Positions 35,403-47,189 of a stretch of DNA of 64,000 bases are shown piece after piece. Location of the stretch: NCBI RefSeq assembly GCF_933775445.1, contig NC_065875.1:27279555-27343554 (forward strand), read 5' to 3'. This DNA is from Argentina anserina (lineage: Eukaryota; Streptophyta; Magnoliopsida; Rosales; Rosaceae). The notes beneath the pieces were generated by a model. The model worked only from the letters and a program-made list of their open reading frames with translations, did not search any database and had not been told where the DNA came from. The stretch's first letter is position 1. Each line of letters opens with the position of its first letter. A program made the translations under genes and the position numbers.

Positions 35403-36460
35403 GGGCAAAAATAAAATCAAGCAACTAAGGTGAGGCAGTTATGAATACATCGGCTTTGAGATACTTACCTACATTGGAGGACAGAAAAATCATGAAGGGG
35501 CGACACAAAGTTGACCATTCTGTGCTTTCAGGAACTGTTGTACTGGGAAATTTCTATTCCTAGCAGGGGTGGTAAATATGTTAAAAAGAATTGACCTTTT
35601 AAGGATTGTCTCGTATGTGTTAGTATCATGGTCGTTTGTTTTGGATGTCTTCAAATCATCCGATTGGTGCTTTGTTGTTCAAACAGCGTCTGGTGCCAAA
35701 AAAAAAAATTGTATTTCTGTATGTTTGGTATAGAAGTAATCAATAACATGTCTATTGGTGCAACTGCTTTCACAACATACTGGTGTTTTTCGTTTCTGAT
35801 ACCTTTTTATTTTTGAAATGTTCTGATATCTTAGTATCCTATGTTAGTTGGTGCTGTAATCGATTATCTATATTTGGTGTTGTGATCGATTATCTGCAAT
35901 AGAGTTTCCGTGTGAATAGCTGTGTTAGGAAACGAAATGAAGTATTTCATTCTGATCTGAATCATCTGATTATATTCAACGCTTTGGTAATGAATCCCAG
36001 CAAATGGAAATACAGGAAGAAGTATATGCAAGATAGAGGGAGCATACCGTGCGTTGAGGACATGATTGCTTCTTTTGCTCCATGGAAGAATAATTTCGAG
36101 TGCCTATCAGCAGCGCCTCCCTGATTTGCACCTGAAAATCTCGCCGGTGATATCTTGCTGAGCAGCAATGGCCGGAAGGAGAGTTGTGTTAGGAAGCTGA
36201 GATTGGATCGAGGGAGTTAAGATGATCGACTTATGTGATGGAAAGGCCTCATGTTTTCCCTTTACCAATCTATGTCAACCTGTTGTTGACTGGTAGGTTT
36301 TACTCATTTTACCAAACTCTAGCTTGAATGGTAGGTTATCCAACGTTAGAAAAGATTATGGTGTATGGAAAGAAATGGGCTTAACATTAGAGAAATATGT
36401 CATTCTGATTCAACCCTAATGTATTCTGGACGGACCACACAGAAGCTTATGATTTACTCA

Positions 36461-36546
36461 AGATGATACATTTCTCGTTCTCAATTCTACAATGAGTTCC
36501 ACAAGATGATACATTTCCCGTTCTCGATTCTACAATGAGTTCCACA
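36461..36546. repeat. 43 bp tandem duplication
   Basis: Two adjacent copies of a unit starting AGATGATACATTTC and ending ATGAGTTCCACA, differing at two positions (TCTCGTTCTCA against TCCCGTTCTCG). Confidence 0.9.
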
Positions 36547-37601
36547 TGCACTCGAACATTGCCATGATTGATAGTTCACTTTGCCGTTCAATAAATTAAG
36601 ACTCCGATTGCCCTCTTCGATTTGAATTTATTTATGTGCTCTAATTTTCTTCTACAGCTCCAGTGACGTTATAAATTTGTAGTTTGTTTATTTTAAAGGC
36701 GAACCGTGAACATGGATTTCGTGTACAATTGTTAGACTTGTTCTATGTTTTTGGTAGAGCTTCTCGATATCATTTCAAAACTTCATTTAGGTACGTACTA
36801 ATTGTATTCATGGGTCCAAGTTTTATGTCTTATTCTTGAACTAGACAGTTTCACTGATAAAGATTTGAGTGGTGAGACTATTGGGAAATAAAGCCAAATG
36901 TGAACACTATATGATATGTAGTGAGAGAGAGAGCTATTAGTTCGGATTCACACTAATATATGACAGCGCAAGCCTCTCTTTGCTTTCTAGATGATACTAT
37001 TGGGAGGCATTTGTGAGAACTTGCCTGATTTGAAGCATTAGATATGATCTTAGCCGTTCGTGTTTTAAATCATAGATATATGGTGATGACTCTTTACCCG
37101 ATCCAACCTGACTTAATTTTCGTGATTCTTAGAGGAATACATTTCAGATTTGCCTAGAACTAAAACCACGAAATCAGCCTGGATCGATAGTGTTCTAACT
37201 ATCATCTTTAGGCCATAAATGTTGATTTATAGGGAACATCTCGGCAAGCTTTTGGTTAAGTACTATTAAGTTACTGCAATGTAAAGTTACCATACGAGGT
37301 AAGTCAAATTAGCTGACAGTATAATACAGACATCGCCAACCGTTTACCAAAAACGAGGCCTTGGGCCTCAACCCTACAACGTTACCGTCCAAATCCCACC
37401 GCACGTACGGTGACGCACCCCTTCCCGTCACGCGGGCCCCCACACTGATAGCTGAGTCAGCACCGACGTGTCGACACAATCCCGGTGGTCCCCACAAGGA
37501 AAATGGCTGACAGCTCGTTAAAAACGCGCGCGATTGATACATATTTTTCAGTCAAGGACTCACTTACCCTCAATTCTCAGGGAAGGACTTTCCCGGCCGA
37601 C

Positions 37602-37608
37602 TATATAT
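37602..37608 (+). promoter_or_regulatory. TATA box of the inositol oxygenase locus
   Basis: TATATAT about 100 bp before the ATG at 37709, in a pyrimidine-rich leader context. It shows the locus kept a recognisable promoter although the coding region is broken. Confidence 0.45.
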
Positions 37609-37708
37609 TGCTCCCCCTCATTTTCATCCCAACCATGCCACCACCACCACCACCACCTACATTGTTCCTTCTTCTTCTCTTTAGATCTCGCGTGTTTGAG
37701 TCTGAAGG

Positions 37709-40093
37709 ATGACGATCATCATGGTGATCATTATTTTCTTGTTTCATTTTTGTGTACGTTTTTGTTCATTATTGAGATTTTACTTGTGTATTTTTTTATG
37801 TGACTGAAATTTGTTGGCGTTGATGAGCAGTTGAGGTGGAGGAGAAGGAGGTCGATTTCGAAGAGAGCGGAAATGAACCCGAACTGGTGTTGGGCGGAGG
37901 GTTTGTGGTGCCGACCACCAACGCATTTGGCCACACGTTTAGGTCTTGTTCTTCTCTCCCTAGCTATCATCTATACTACTTTGATGAATATCACTTGAAT
38001 TTAGACCATATATTGAACAGAACGGAGTGTGTACATGTTGATCTTCTATGATTTTCTTATGAATTGATACCTGCTCATATATAAGCCATATATAATGATT
38101 ATTAAGATGCGCATTCTAAGACGAGTTCTTGAAAAATCAAGAAAGAATATTAGGAACATGAACTATCATTAATTAATATTTGATCACAATGCAGGGACTA
38201 TAATGTTCATAGTGAGAGGAGAGATGGGGTTGAGGAATTCTACCGAGTCCAGCACATCAACCAAAGTGTCGAATTTGTAAGCCAAATATTAACTGCAGAG
38301 TGGTTTCCTGATTGTGCTAATGATTTATGTTGTGGGACATTGTGGTTTGAAATGAAATTTGGTTTGAAACTGATGCAGGTGAAGCGGATGAGGGAAGAAT
38401 ATGGAAAATTGGACAAGGTGGAAATGAGCATTTGGGAATGCTGTGAGCTTTCGAATGATGTTGTGGATGAGAGTGATCCTGATTTGGATGAACCTCAGAT
38501 TGAGCATCTGTTGCAGACTGCTGAAGCTATCAGAAAAGACTTCCCCAAAGAAGGTTGGCTGCATTTAACTTCCCTAATCCATGGTCTGGTTTTAATTTGC
38601 ATACTTCATTTCTCATACTTGAGTATCTAACTAATTAGATGTGGATCAATTGTTTACAATTTCTTTGTTTTCCATGGAATTTAGATCTTGGAAAGGTGCT
38701 TCATCTTCCTGCTTTTGGGGAGCTTCCACAGTGGGCTGTTGTCGGTGAGGATTGATTGCCATTTCCAAACTGTTAATGTTTACTAGATTGAAACTAATCT
38801 AGAGCATATACTTATTTCAGGAGACACCAGCCGGCCCTGAGTGAGGGCAGTGAGTGCTACCGCATTAGGCCCAGGGCCCAAAATTCTAATTTTTTTGTTT
38901 GTTTGTTTGTTTATTGATAATAAATTTAATATAGTTAATGAAGTAAAACTACACACCACACAATCGTGTTCTCCAATTGACCCATGCCGATTAGTCTTCT
39001 TCTCTCTTAGGGGATGAGCCTCCTAGCATTGCACTTTGCTAGGTTTCAAACCTCCAAAAAAATGGTTTTTTTTGTGTAAGGGCCCTTTTTTTTTCTTCGC
39101 ACTGGGCCTCAAATCCCTCAGGGCCGGCCTGGGAGACACATTTCATGTTGGTTGTGCCTTTGATGAGTCAATTCACAAGGTCTTTCTCTCAGTAACTTTC
39201 TACCTTGAACCAGTTTTGAAGTGTGAAAAGATTCAATGCTTGATCCATGTGTTTCTGTTATTATAATTTCTAACATCATGTAGGTTTGTCCTTGCAGCAT
39301 TTCCAGGAAAACCCTGATTACAACAATCCTGCTTATAACACCTAGTGGAATATACTCAGTAGGCTGTGGACTTAACAATGTCCTGATGTCATGGGGACAC
39401 GATGACTACATGTACGTGGTACACTCATATTAGCCAAGCCTCCCAATCTCTCCATTGTGCATGCACTACCATCCATCTAAATTTCCACTACATAATGTCT
39501 CCAAAATCTTGTAATGATTGTCGTGTCTGTACCCTGTCACCAGGTGGCCAAGGAGAATAACTATACTCTTCCTTCAGCTGGTCTTTTCATCATCAGATAC
39601 CATTCGTTTTACGGTACAGTGTAAAATTGGCTATTCCTTACTACAATGCTATTATGCTACATGAAAGTTCTGTTTATGGTTATAATTCATGACTTATGGT
39701 CTATGGATCACAATTGTGTTGTAGCTTTACACAGGGCAGGGGCATATAAGCACTTGATCAATGAAGAGGACATTGAGATTTTGAAGTGGCTTGAAGTGTT
39801 CAAGTAAGAATATCTCCATTTTCCATTTGAGAACCTAGTAGAGGTATATAAAGACAATATAAGAAACATAGGATTGATGTTGTCGTTTTCTGTTGCAGCA
39901 AGTATGACCTTTACAGTAAGAGCAAAGTTCGAGTTGATGTTGAGAAAGTCAAGCCCTACTATCTCTCTCTAATTGAGAAGGTAAAAGCCTCCTGCTCTTA
40001 TCAAGGTTCTTATTAATTGAGATGGTTATGTCTTCTAATTAACCTCTTTTCTCTTTTCTGGAGAACTACTTTCCTGCAAAGTTGGGATGGTGA
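37709..40093 (+). pseudogene. MIOX: myo-Inositol oxygenase (MIOX) gene, disrupted
   Basis: The exons of plant MIOX are all present in order: 37831-37942 (GGGFVVPTTNAFGHTF), 38195-38276 (RRDGVEEFYRVQHINQSVEF), 38379-38583 (ECCELSNDVVDESDPDLDEP), 38685-38744 (LGKVLHLPAFGELPQWAVV), 38821-39179, 39298-39415, 39544-39613 (SAGLFIIRYHSFY), 39725-39803, 39899-39980 and a last short exon ending in TGA at 40093. MIOX converts myo-inositol to glucuronate in the cytosol. Damage: a 304 bp hAT-like element in the sixth of these exons, a TAG with a 2 bp deletion in the next exon (after NPAYNT), loss of two codons before the HK of the VHHK motif, and no clean acceptor AG before the final exon. The first tiny exon (MTIIM) is uncertain. 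Splicing around all the damage seems unlikely. Confidence 0.82.
38828..39131. mobile_element. hAT-like MITE inside a MIOX exon
   Basis: A 304 bp insertion bounded by a perfect 8 bp target duplication GGAGACAC (38820-38827 and 39132-39139). Terminal inverted repeats are CAGCCGGCCCTGAG on the left and CTCAGGGCCGGCCTG on the right. The 8 bp duplication and CAG...CTG ends fit the hAT superfamily. It has no coding capacity. Removing it and one target copy restores the expected MIOX exon start GAGACACATTTCATGTTGG. Confidence 0.88.
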
Positions 40094-41448
40094 AACTTGG
40101 AGGTTGCATCAGTAAAGAAAATAAATGGTAGCGGCTGAATAAAGACACCGGATTTAGGAAATTTGATTCTCCGTTTTCGTCTATATTATGTGCTTTCTTT
40201 TTGTATCCCTTTTTATGTTTCTTATTCCAGAAGAAGATGCTTTTACCTTCTTCTCTACTTGAGTTTGTGAGTGAACCAGTGTAACAACAATCCTGCCTTT
40301 GAAGTAAAATCTATGGGATAATGCCCCATTAATTTCTCATACACCAACCAAAGTTACAAATGCAGAACTACCTGTGTACTTCTCAAGTTCTCAAGTACCA
40401 AACTTTGTTTCTTTTCTCTGTTTTGTGATCAAGGTCAAGCCTTTCATTGCTTGAAGGCACATGGAAGTGTGTAATGAGTCTGAACTCTATAGCCTACATA
40501 TCACTTGTGTACTTTGTCCTAAAAATGTACACGAGTTATCATCTTTTACCATCATGGCCAATAATTGCCAAAAGCCTTGTAGTTCGTTACAACTTTACAC
40601 AAAGAGAGTTGTGGAATCAAAGGGAATGTAGAAACCCTTACGTATCCATAGAAGGGAAGGAGTAGCATTCAAGTTTTTATTTGGTATCATGAATCGTCAA
40701 TGCATATGTCGTTGTAAGTTGGGTGGATGGTGGGTGGATGGTGGGTGGATTTAGACGACCCTTCTCTAAGTTAGGTGCGTAAACCTTGAATTTTATATCC
40801 CCCTAAAACCCATCTCTGTCTTCCTCTTAAAACTTTTCTTCCATGTCTAAATGTCTCTAGTAGAAAAGGGTCAATTTTTTGGTTTGATAAATATAATAGA
40901 GAGGGAGCGCTATTTGTCATTTGCATTCTTCTTTGAGAAAGGGATTGATATTACAGCTAAGCCTGTTGTTGTTTTGTATTTTAGGGGGCTTACCTTTCGC
41001 TCTTTCATCTCACTTGTTCTCTGCTGCCGTTGTTGACCATGACCCTCGGTTATGTTAATACTTAATTAGACACAGATTGAAATGATTCTATTGGTTTTTG
41101 ATTGTTTACAGCATTGGCTTTGTTTTATTGCTTGTCAAGGTGAGAGAGAGCTGATTCAAGGAGTTTGAGGAACTGAAGGTGCAGTTAGTTTTGGCTGTCA
41201 AAATTTGTAGCTTTATGAACTGGAAGTGTTGCTTTTGATTTTCTAGGAGTTGGATTTCTCAGCTTTTGGTATTTGGTAAATTGGGTCTTTGTTTGATTTT
41301 GCATACTTGCTCCTGTTTTTGAGATTTTGGGTACATATAACTTGCTTGGAGCTTATAGAGCAGAATTGGGTTTGTGTTTGATTCTGGCCTGTTGGTTTTG
41401 GGTTTCTGGGTTGTTTAGAATCTGTGTGTGGAATATAAGCTTGAAGGG
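40094..41448. other. Intergenic region before the aldo-keto reductase gene
   Basis: No gene seen. A short tandem run of GGGTGGATGGT occurs at 40718-40750. The part after about 41100 probably contains the 5' leader of the reductase gene. Confidence 0.4.
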
Positions 41449-44400
41449 ATGAAGGGGAAGATAGGATTACCAGGAAACTACTTTGTGCTGAATACAGGAG
41501 ATAAAATCCCAGCCATTGGACTTGGGACATGGCAGAGTGGTGGAGACCTTTGTGTTGAAGCTGTGAAAACAGCATTATCAGTAGGTTACCGACACATAGA
41601 TTGTGCACATCTTTATGGTAATGAGGTTGAAGTTGGTGAGGCATTAGCTGAAGCATTTAAGGGTTCACTCAAGAGGGAAGATGTTTTCTTGACTTCTAAG
41701 CTCTACTGCACGATGAATTCTCTCAATAAAATCGAGAATTATGTGAGAGTTTCTCTGAAGAACCTCGGGGTTTTGTATTTGGATCTGTATTTGATGCATT
41801 GGCCTGACAGCTCTGCGTTTGGTGATGCTACTGATCCTCCTTCAAAATCTGGGAGTGAGTATAGGCAGTTCTTGAATCGGCTGAAGAAAGCATGGAAAGC
41901 TATGGAAGGACTGGTTGAATTGGGTCTGGTTAGAGCTATAGGGGTCAGCAATTTCAGTGTTGAGCAGATCAAACAGTTGCTTAAGTTTGCAAAAATTGTA
42001 CCTGCAGTCAATCAGGTTGGTTACTTTCTATTCAACAGTTTACCTTCATTGTAGTTGCAGTAATTTTCTTATATCTAGTAGTTGCAGTAATTTTCTTATA
42101 TCTAGTAGTTGATAAGTAGGCATTTGAGTCCCTTTTAAAATTATATGTGCAATGAATTTAGTGTGTTATTGTGCTTTTCCGTTCTTATTATATTTCATGT
42201 CTCCAATACTATATATGTAGATTCAAGGCTTGATTAGTTGAATTTGAAGTGAGCTGTTTATCAAAAATCTAACTTTACCTTAAAGTATCTCCTGCCATTT
42301 TGTAATAGTGGTATGTATGTATTGGACTGTGACCTGTTGAAATAAATAAAAGAACATGTCATATACATAACTTGATTGGAAACAGCCATTTATCTCCTGT
42401 GTTTGGTTGTTACCTATATGTCTATGAAGTGAAATAGAGGAATTCATCGAATTGGATCATATAGACGATTCCTACAATCTCATGAGTTCTGTCCCATTTA
42501 TGAATTAGACTACCAGCACAGTTCTGGCTTTAAGAGCAGCCTATTATATCACAGTTCCTATCTCTCGAGTCTGAACTGAAAGACTTGATTTTTCACCTTC
42601 ATATATGTTTGCAACAATATCTCCAGTGGCTAAATATAGTTAGAGATTCATACGATCTAGCTTATACTATTACTAATTCTTTTCTGACTTAATTTCCACA
42701 TTGTAAAGCAAAATATATGATAATTGCAGTATCCATATTATCCACCTCTCATCTGTTCTTATGAGTTGATGACGGTCATCTTTCCTAGATTAACTTTCCT
42801 AGTGATAATTATCATCTCAATGGGTCTGTGAGGATCTAGATTCCTTTGGACAAAGTATCTTGTGGCTATTTATTTTGTTTCTACCATTTACCTTCTTTAA
42901 GACAGAATTCCCTCCTTGTGCTTACTGAATGTCTTCCAGTCCCTCTTTAAGTCGTTAACTGATGAATGATTGGATTTTTAGGTGGAGTTGCACCCTTTTT
43001 GGAGGCAAGATGAACTTGTAAAGTTATGTCAATTGAAAGGTATTCATGTATCAGCTCATACACCCTTAGGAGTCCCAGCTTCAAATCCTGGACCATCTGA
43101 TAGCAGTTCAGGTGGGGAAGATGAGCCTGGAACTCCTCGCATATCATTCAGGAGGTCAAGGTCTGTGCATGGGCCCATGCTGAAATTGTCAACAGTTGAA
43201 CAAATAGCAGATAGACACAGAAAAACACCTGAGCAGGTACTTTAGATTCACTAATCTATTTTTCTTGCGTTGAATATAGCATCTTGTTTTATCTATTTCG
43301 ATGGCATATACTACACCAAGTTTGTGTTTAATCTCATCCAAATTTTGTTTCCTGAAATTGAAGTATCATTCATAGGGTCCATAATATACGTATCATGTTA
43401 TTACAACACCAAGCTCAACGTAGGCTTCTATCAATTACCGAAGATATGAAGTTTACCACCATCCTAAACCTTTTCTCCAGTCCACATCCAGAACTAGAAG
43501 GGTTCATTTACACTGTAAAGATATGATTAGTTTCACCTAGTTTTCATCAAAGCATGCACAAAAGAAGGAAGCAGCATTAGAAGTGCGATGTTGTTTTTTG
43601 GTCGTTAATTCCCCATCCGGTATGATAGTAATATCCAGTGATATAAATAAGTGTTCCCACTTACTGGAATGGGTGGACATACTTTTAAGCAATTGTCTTC
43701 TTTAAGAAAGCTTTATCAAGATTTCAGCCTCCAATTATGTGACTAATCCTCTCATTATATAGGTTTTTTTTTCCTGGAAGAAAGTTGAACAATCGGCCAT
43801 GTTGGGGGTGTATTTTGGGTGTGCTAGGGATACTTAGAGGTGTCAAAGCTTCTACATCTGTTCCCTTATCATCTAGATTGAAGCTTTGAACTTGAAGTAA
43901 ATGAAAATACATGATCTTGGATTTGGCCAAAAGTTTAAATGATCCCTGCAGTTTCTTGCTTTGATTTGAAACCATTGCCAATATCTGGAGACAAAGGCTT
44001 AACATGTGTAGTTTTTTGTATTACATTGTCTAATAACTAGCCTTTTTTCAAATAATAGAGGACCATAGTCTTATAGGACTGTGCAGAGGAGACCAAAACT
44101 ATTAATGCAGGATGATCATATTGACATTGTTAATCTGGTACTTAAAGCTGTAGTATGAAGGATTGAGGGAAGAAGCGCCTTTAACAATTGGGGTAGCTAC
44201 TTTTGATGAAAAAAAAAAGAATGAGGCGATGAAAAATTTTAAACTCTAAAGCAGTATCTATTTAACTTGATCAGATTAAATTGGAACATAATTAGGCTAC
44301 TGCCATCTCTTATCTTAGGAGTGAGGCCCATTGGTAGTCTGGCTGGTTCAAACAACTAAGGTCTAGAGCATGGCCCTGCATATTAATTGGTTACTTGTGA

Positions 44401-45346
44401 AGAGGTTAATTGGTTATACTTATGAGAGAGCTTCATAAACTGTGAATGGTTTTATTTTACAGATCTCACACATGTTAGTTTAGGTATTTAACATGGTGCG
44501 CTTCATCTTAGTTTAGGATATTAAGTACGAATGAAGGAGTTACTCTGCGAACCCCCAGTTTTCCTTTCTACCTAAGCTACTGTACTTTGTTATTATAAGA
44601 AGATGCTAGTATTAAATTAGAAATACTTGCATGTTTGTTAGATGTAAGTGACTGGTAATCATGAAGTTTTTTACTTGCACAAAGCTTGATTTGGTTAATC
44701 CCATTCCAGTATTCTTATGTGGTCCTTTTATGATCTATATATTGCTCTGCTTTCGCTTAGAGTAGTAATTAAAGTTCTAGGTCTTGACAGCGTGATGTAA
44801 TTATTGAGCTGTATATACTAATTTCAACTTCTCAATGTTTTGGAGTTGAATCTTTTATGTTTTACTTTTCATCTCTCAGTTTTGTAAGCATGGTTATGTT
44901 TGAAACGCGAATTCGGTTTGGATGCCAAGAGAAGAAACTGCATAATGAACTAAGTTGTTGTCAATAAAGATTAGAAATGAACAGTGCTTGCCACTGATTC
45001 AGTATAATGGTGGGGGTTGAGTTACATGATCATATATTAATATGCCTCATTTTATAACAATGATAAATATATATTTCAGGTAATTTTGCGTTGGGGGTTG
45101 CAAAGAGGAACCAGCGTCCTACCCTGCAGCTTGAAGCCCGATAGGATAAGAAAAAACATAGACATCTTCAACTGGGCTCTGACAGACGACGAGTGGAATC
45201 GGTTGAACCACATTGAACCGCAGGTGTGCTTATTTGGAAACAGCCCTTTGAATACTCTTTCGGAGAGTGGCTTTGTGTCTGAAAGTGGATGTGGTCCGCT
45301 TCAAGCTGTGCATGAGATGGAAGACGATATGGAATCCAATGCCTGA
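41449..45346 (+). CDS. NADPH-dependent aldo-keto reductase
   Basis: Three exons, 41449-42015, 42982-43236 and 45080-45346, sum to 1089 bases, 362 residues, with phase-0 introns of 966 and 1843 bp. The full catalytic tetrad is visible: D51 and Y56 ([13 protein letters not shown]), K84 (LTSKLYC) and H117 (LYLMHWPD). The cofactor-site end is also recognisable ([20 protein letters not shown]). It reduces carbonyl groups of sugars or reactive aldehydes with NADPH; the substrate cannot be told. Unlike short AKRs it has a serine-rich, basic loop after HTPLGVPA ([20 protein letters not shown]) in the substrate-loop region, and a glutamate-rich C-terminal extension of about 40 residues. A GTG-initiated upstream extension is in frame but not needed. 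Confidence 0.86.
42052..42105. repeat. 27 bp tandem duplication in intron 1 of the reductase gene
   Basis: Two perfect adjacent copies of a unit beginning TAGTTGCAGTAATTTTC and ending ATATCTAG, just inside the first intron. Confidence 0.9.
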
Positions 45347-47189
45347 TAAATTCAATCATATCATCAGATAATGTGGATACAATTTTTGTTCAAACAAGTA
45401 ATGATCTTCTGATATGACATGTGTATGCCCATTGTTTTGCAAGATTTGCAGTTTGTGGATGCTGGTTAGTATTTATTGAAGTGGCAAATATTTCTGTTTC
45501 AAACCAAACAAGTTCCACTTCCTCTTATAGGTGTGTTGATGAAACCAAAGTGATTGTTTCCTCTCTCTCTTTTCTTCTCCTGTTCATGTTTGTTTCCATG
45601 CTTTTGGTAATTAGCTTTTGGCTGATGTCTTCTGGCCTTGTGTGCATTCTTGGAAATATCTCTCATTAATAGCCACCATATCAAGTCACGCAGCCTATGT
45701 AGTGAAAATTAATGCAAAGGATCAGATCATCCAAAGCTTCTCGAGTCGTCGTCCCCAAGTGGATATAGTTTTATGGTTATCTTTTTGCTTGTGTTTGTGT
45801 GGTTATATGCAACTACAGGCATGGATGTGGTTCATTGTTATAACATTAACTCGCTTCACGGTACACTCGCAAGCTTATTGAGCACTTGTTTGGTGTTTGG
45901 AAGTGCTTTTATATGAAGCGTTTTCGGAAAGTCCAGACGCTTTCCATAGAAGCATTTGGAAGTCATTGACATAATGCCCTTCTCATGATTCTTTTCGAAC
46001 ACTAAACATAGGCAGCTTTCACTATCCGAAAGCGCGTTAGGCATTTTCAGAAGCACTGCAAAGTGTGGACATACAGGTCCACAGTCTTGTGTGGATGTTA
46101 TAAGAAGCCAAAGTAGCTTTGGTTTGGTTTTCATCGCCCTTCAATCTCTATTAACAATGTGGTTGAAGACAATGGGAACTGAATTGAGTTGAGGCCTGTC
46201 CAAGTGTGACCTGTGCTTCATTTTTCAACTCCTACAGCTACACAGCCACCAACACTGTTAACCACAGACTTCTTGCAATCTCCTCTTTATAAAATAACCT
46301 AAAACAAAGTGTCTTCTCTTCCTTTCCAATTCCCGTGCCTTCTTGTGTTTGATTTTCTTCAACTTGATTCCGGAATTCCACAAGAAGAACAAGTCGACAC
46401 CAATCACACCATCGCAATTTGCAAGAATATATAGTCAAACTAAAAATTAATATTGCATGATTGAAAAGGAAATGTACAACTCCGACCGTCCTTTCTGACC
46501 AAAATATCTAGTCTAAAACTTTTAATGTCAAAGAAAGAAACAGACTTCACAATTCAGTGGGGGTGTAGTGGACTTTCACAGATTGACGTTGGCGTTGGTT
46601 ATGGCTTAATCTGTACGTGATTAGGTAAAATTGTACTGCGTCCACTACATGCAGGTATTTTTCATTTCCATCGTGTTAATATCATCAGCTTCAAACGACT
46701 CACCAGAAAGGAAAACCCACTATTTGATTTTCTACATGCATCTCTCTTTCTTTTTTGAGAGAGGTAAAGTATCTTGCAGATGTTTCAATCCTACAGCCAA
46801 GGTGACGGTATAAAAAGAAGTAATGAAATCTAACAAATTCATGAGAATGAAAACTTGGACCTTTGCTTGTCAGACATACAAGTAGAAATTATAAAAGATA
46901 TACACCAATGTACAACCTTGTACACTAGAAATTATAGCAGACTTCCCCCCATTCAACGGAACTAAATTTATGTATGCATACCATTTCATGAACCAACAAA
47001 AAGGATTCAGAAATTGTGGAAATACTGCTCTCATTATATTAGCAATTGTGTGGATGAATATACACAGCAAAACCAACTTTGAGAGTGCAAAATTAGCATT
47101 GTAGATATAGAAATTGAGCTTCTTTTAGACGTAGTAACATCTCTAGCTGTACAATCAGGATTTTCCTGGTTTATCTACAAATATAAAAG
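45347..47189. other. Intergenic region between the reductase and PSKR1 (convergent)
   Basis: Both flanking genes end here. About 45880-46095 resembles a decayed plant MITE: the GTTTGGAAGTGCTTTTAT and TTTTCAGAAGCACTGCAAAG halves are loosely inverted. The small open frames on either strand have no recognisable family. Confidence 0.35.

Larger units (their letters stand above)
35403..37708. other. Intergenic region downstream of the TOM1-like gene
   Basis: The 3' UTR probably reaches about 35800-35900. The rest is AT-rich without a supportable gene. It contains a 43 bp tandem duplication (36461-36546) and, from 37350, the GC-richer promoter of the inositol oxygenase locus. Confidence 0.45.

Noticed and set aside
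35912..36168. Small frames on both strands after the TOM1-like gene.
   Set aside because: Short, overlapping, no conserved motifs, AT-rich context.
45856..46134. Minus-strand 92-codon frame.
   Set aside because: It overlaps a stretch resembling a decayed MITE; the frame is probably chance.
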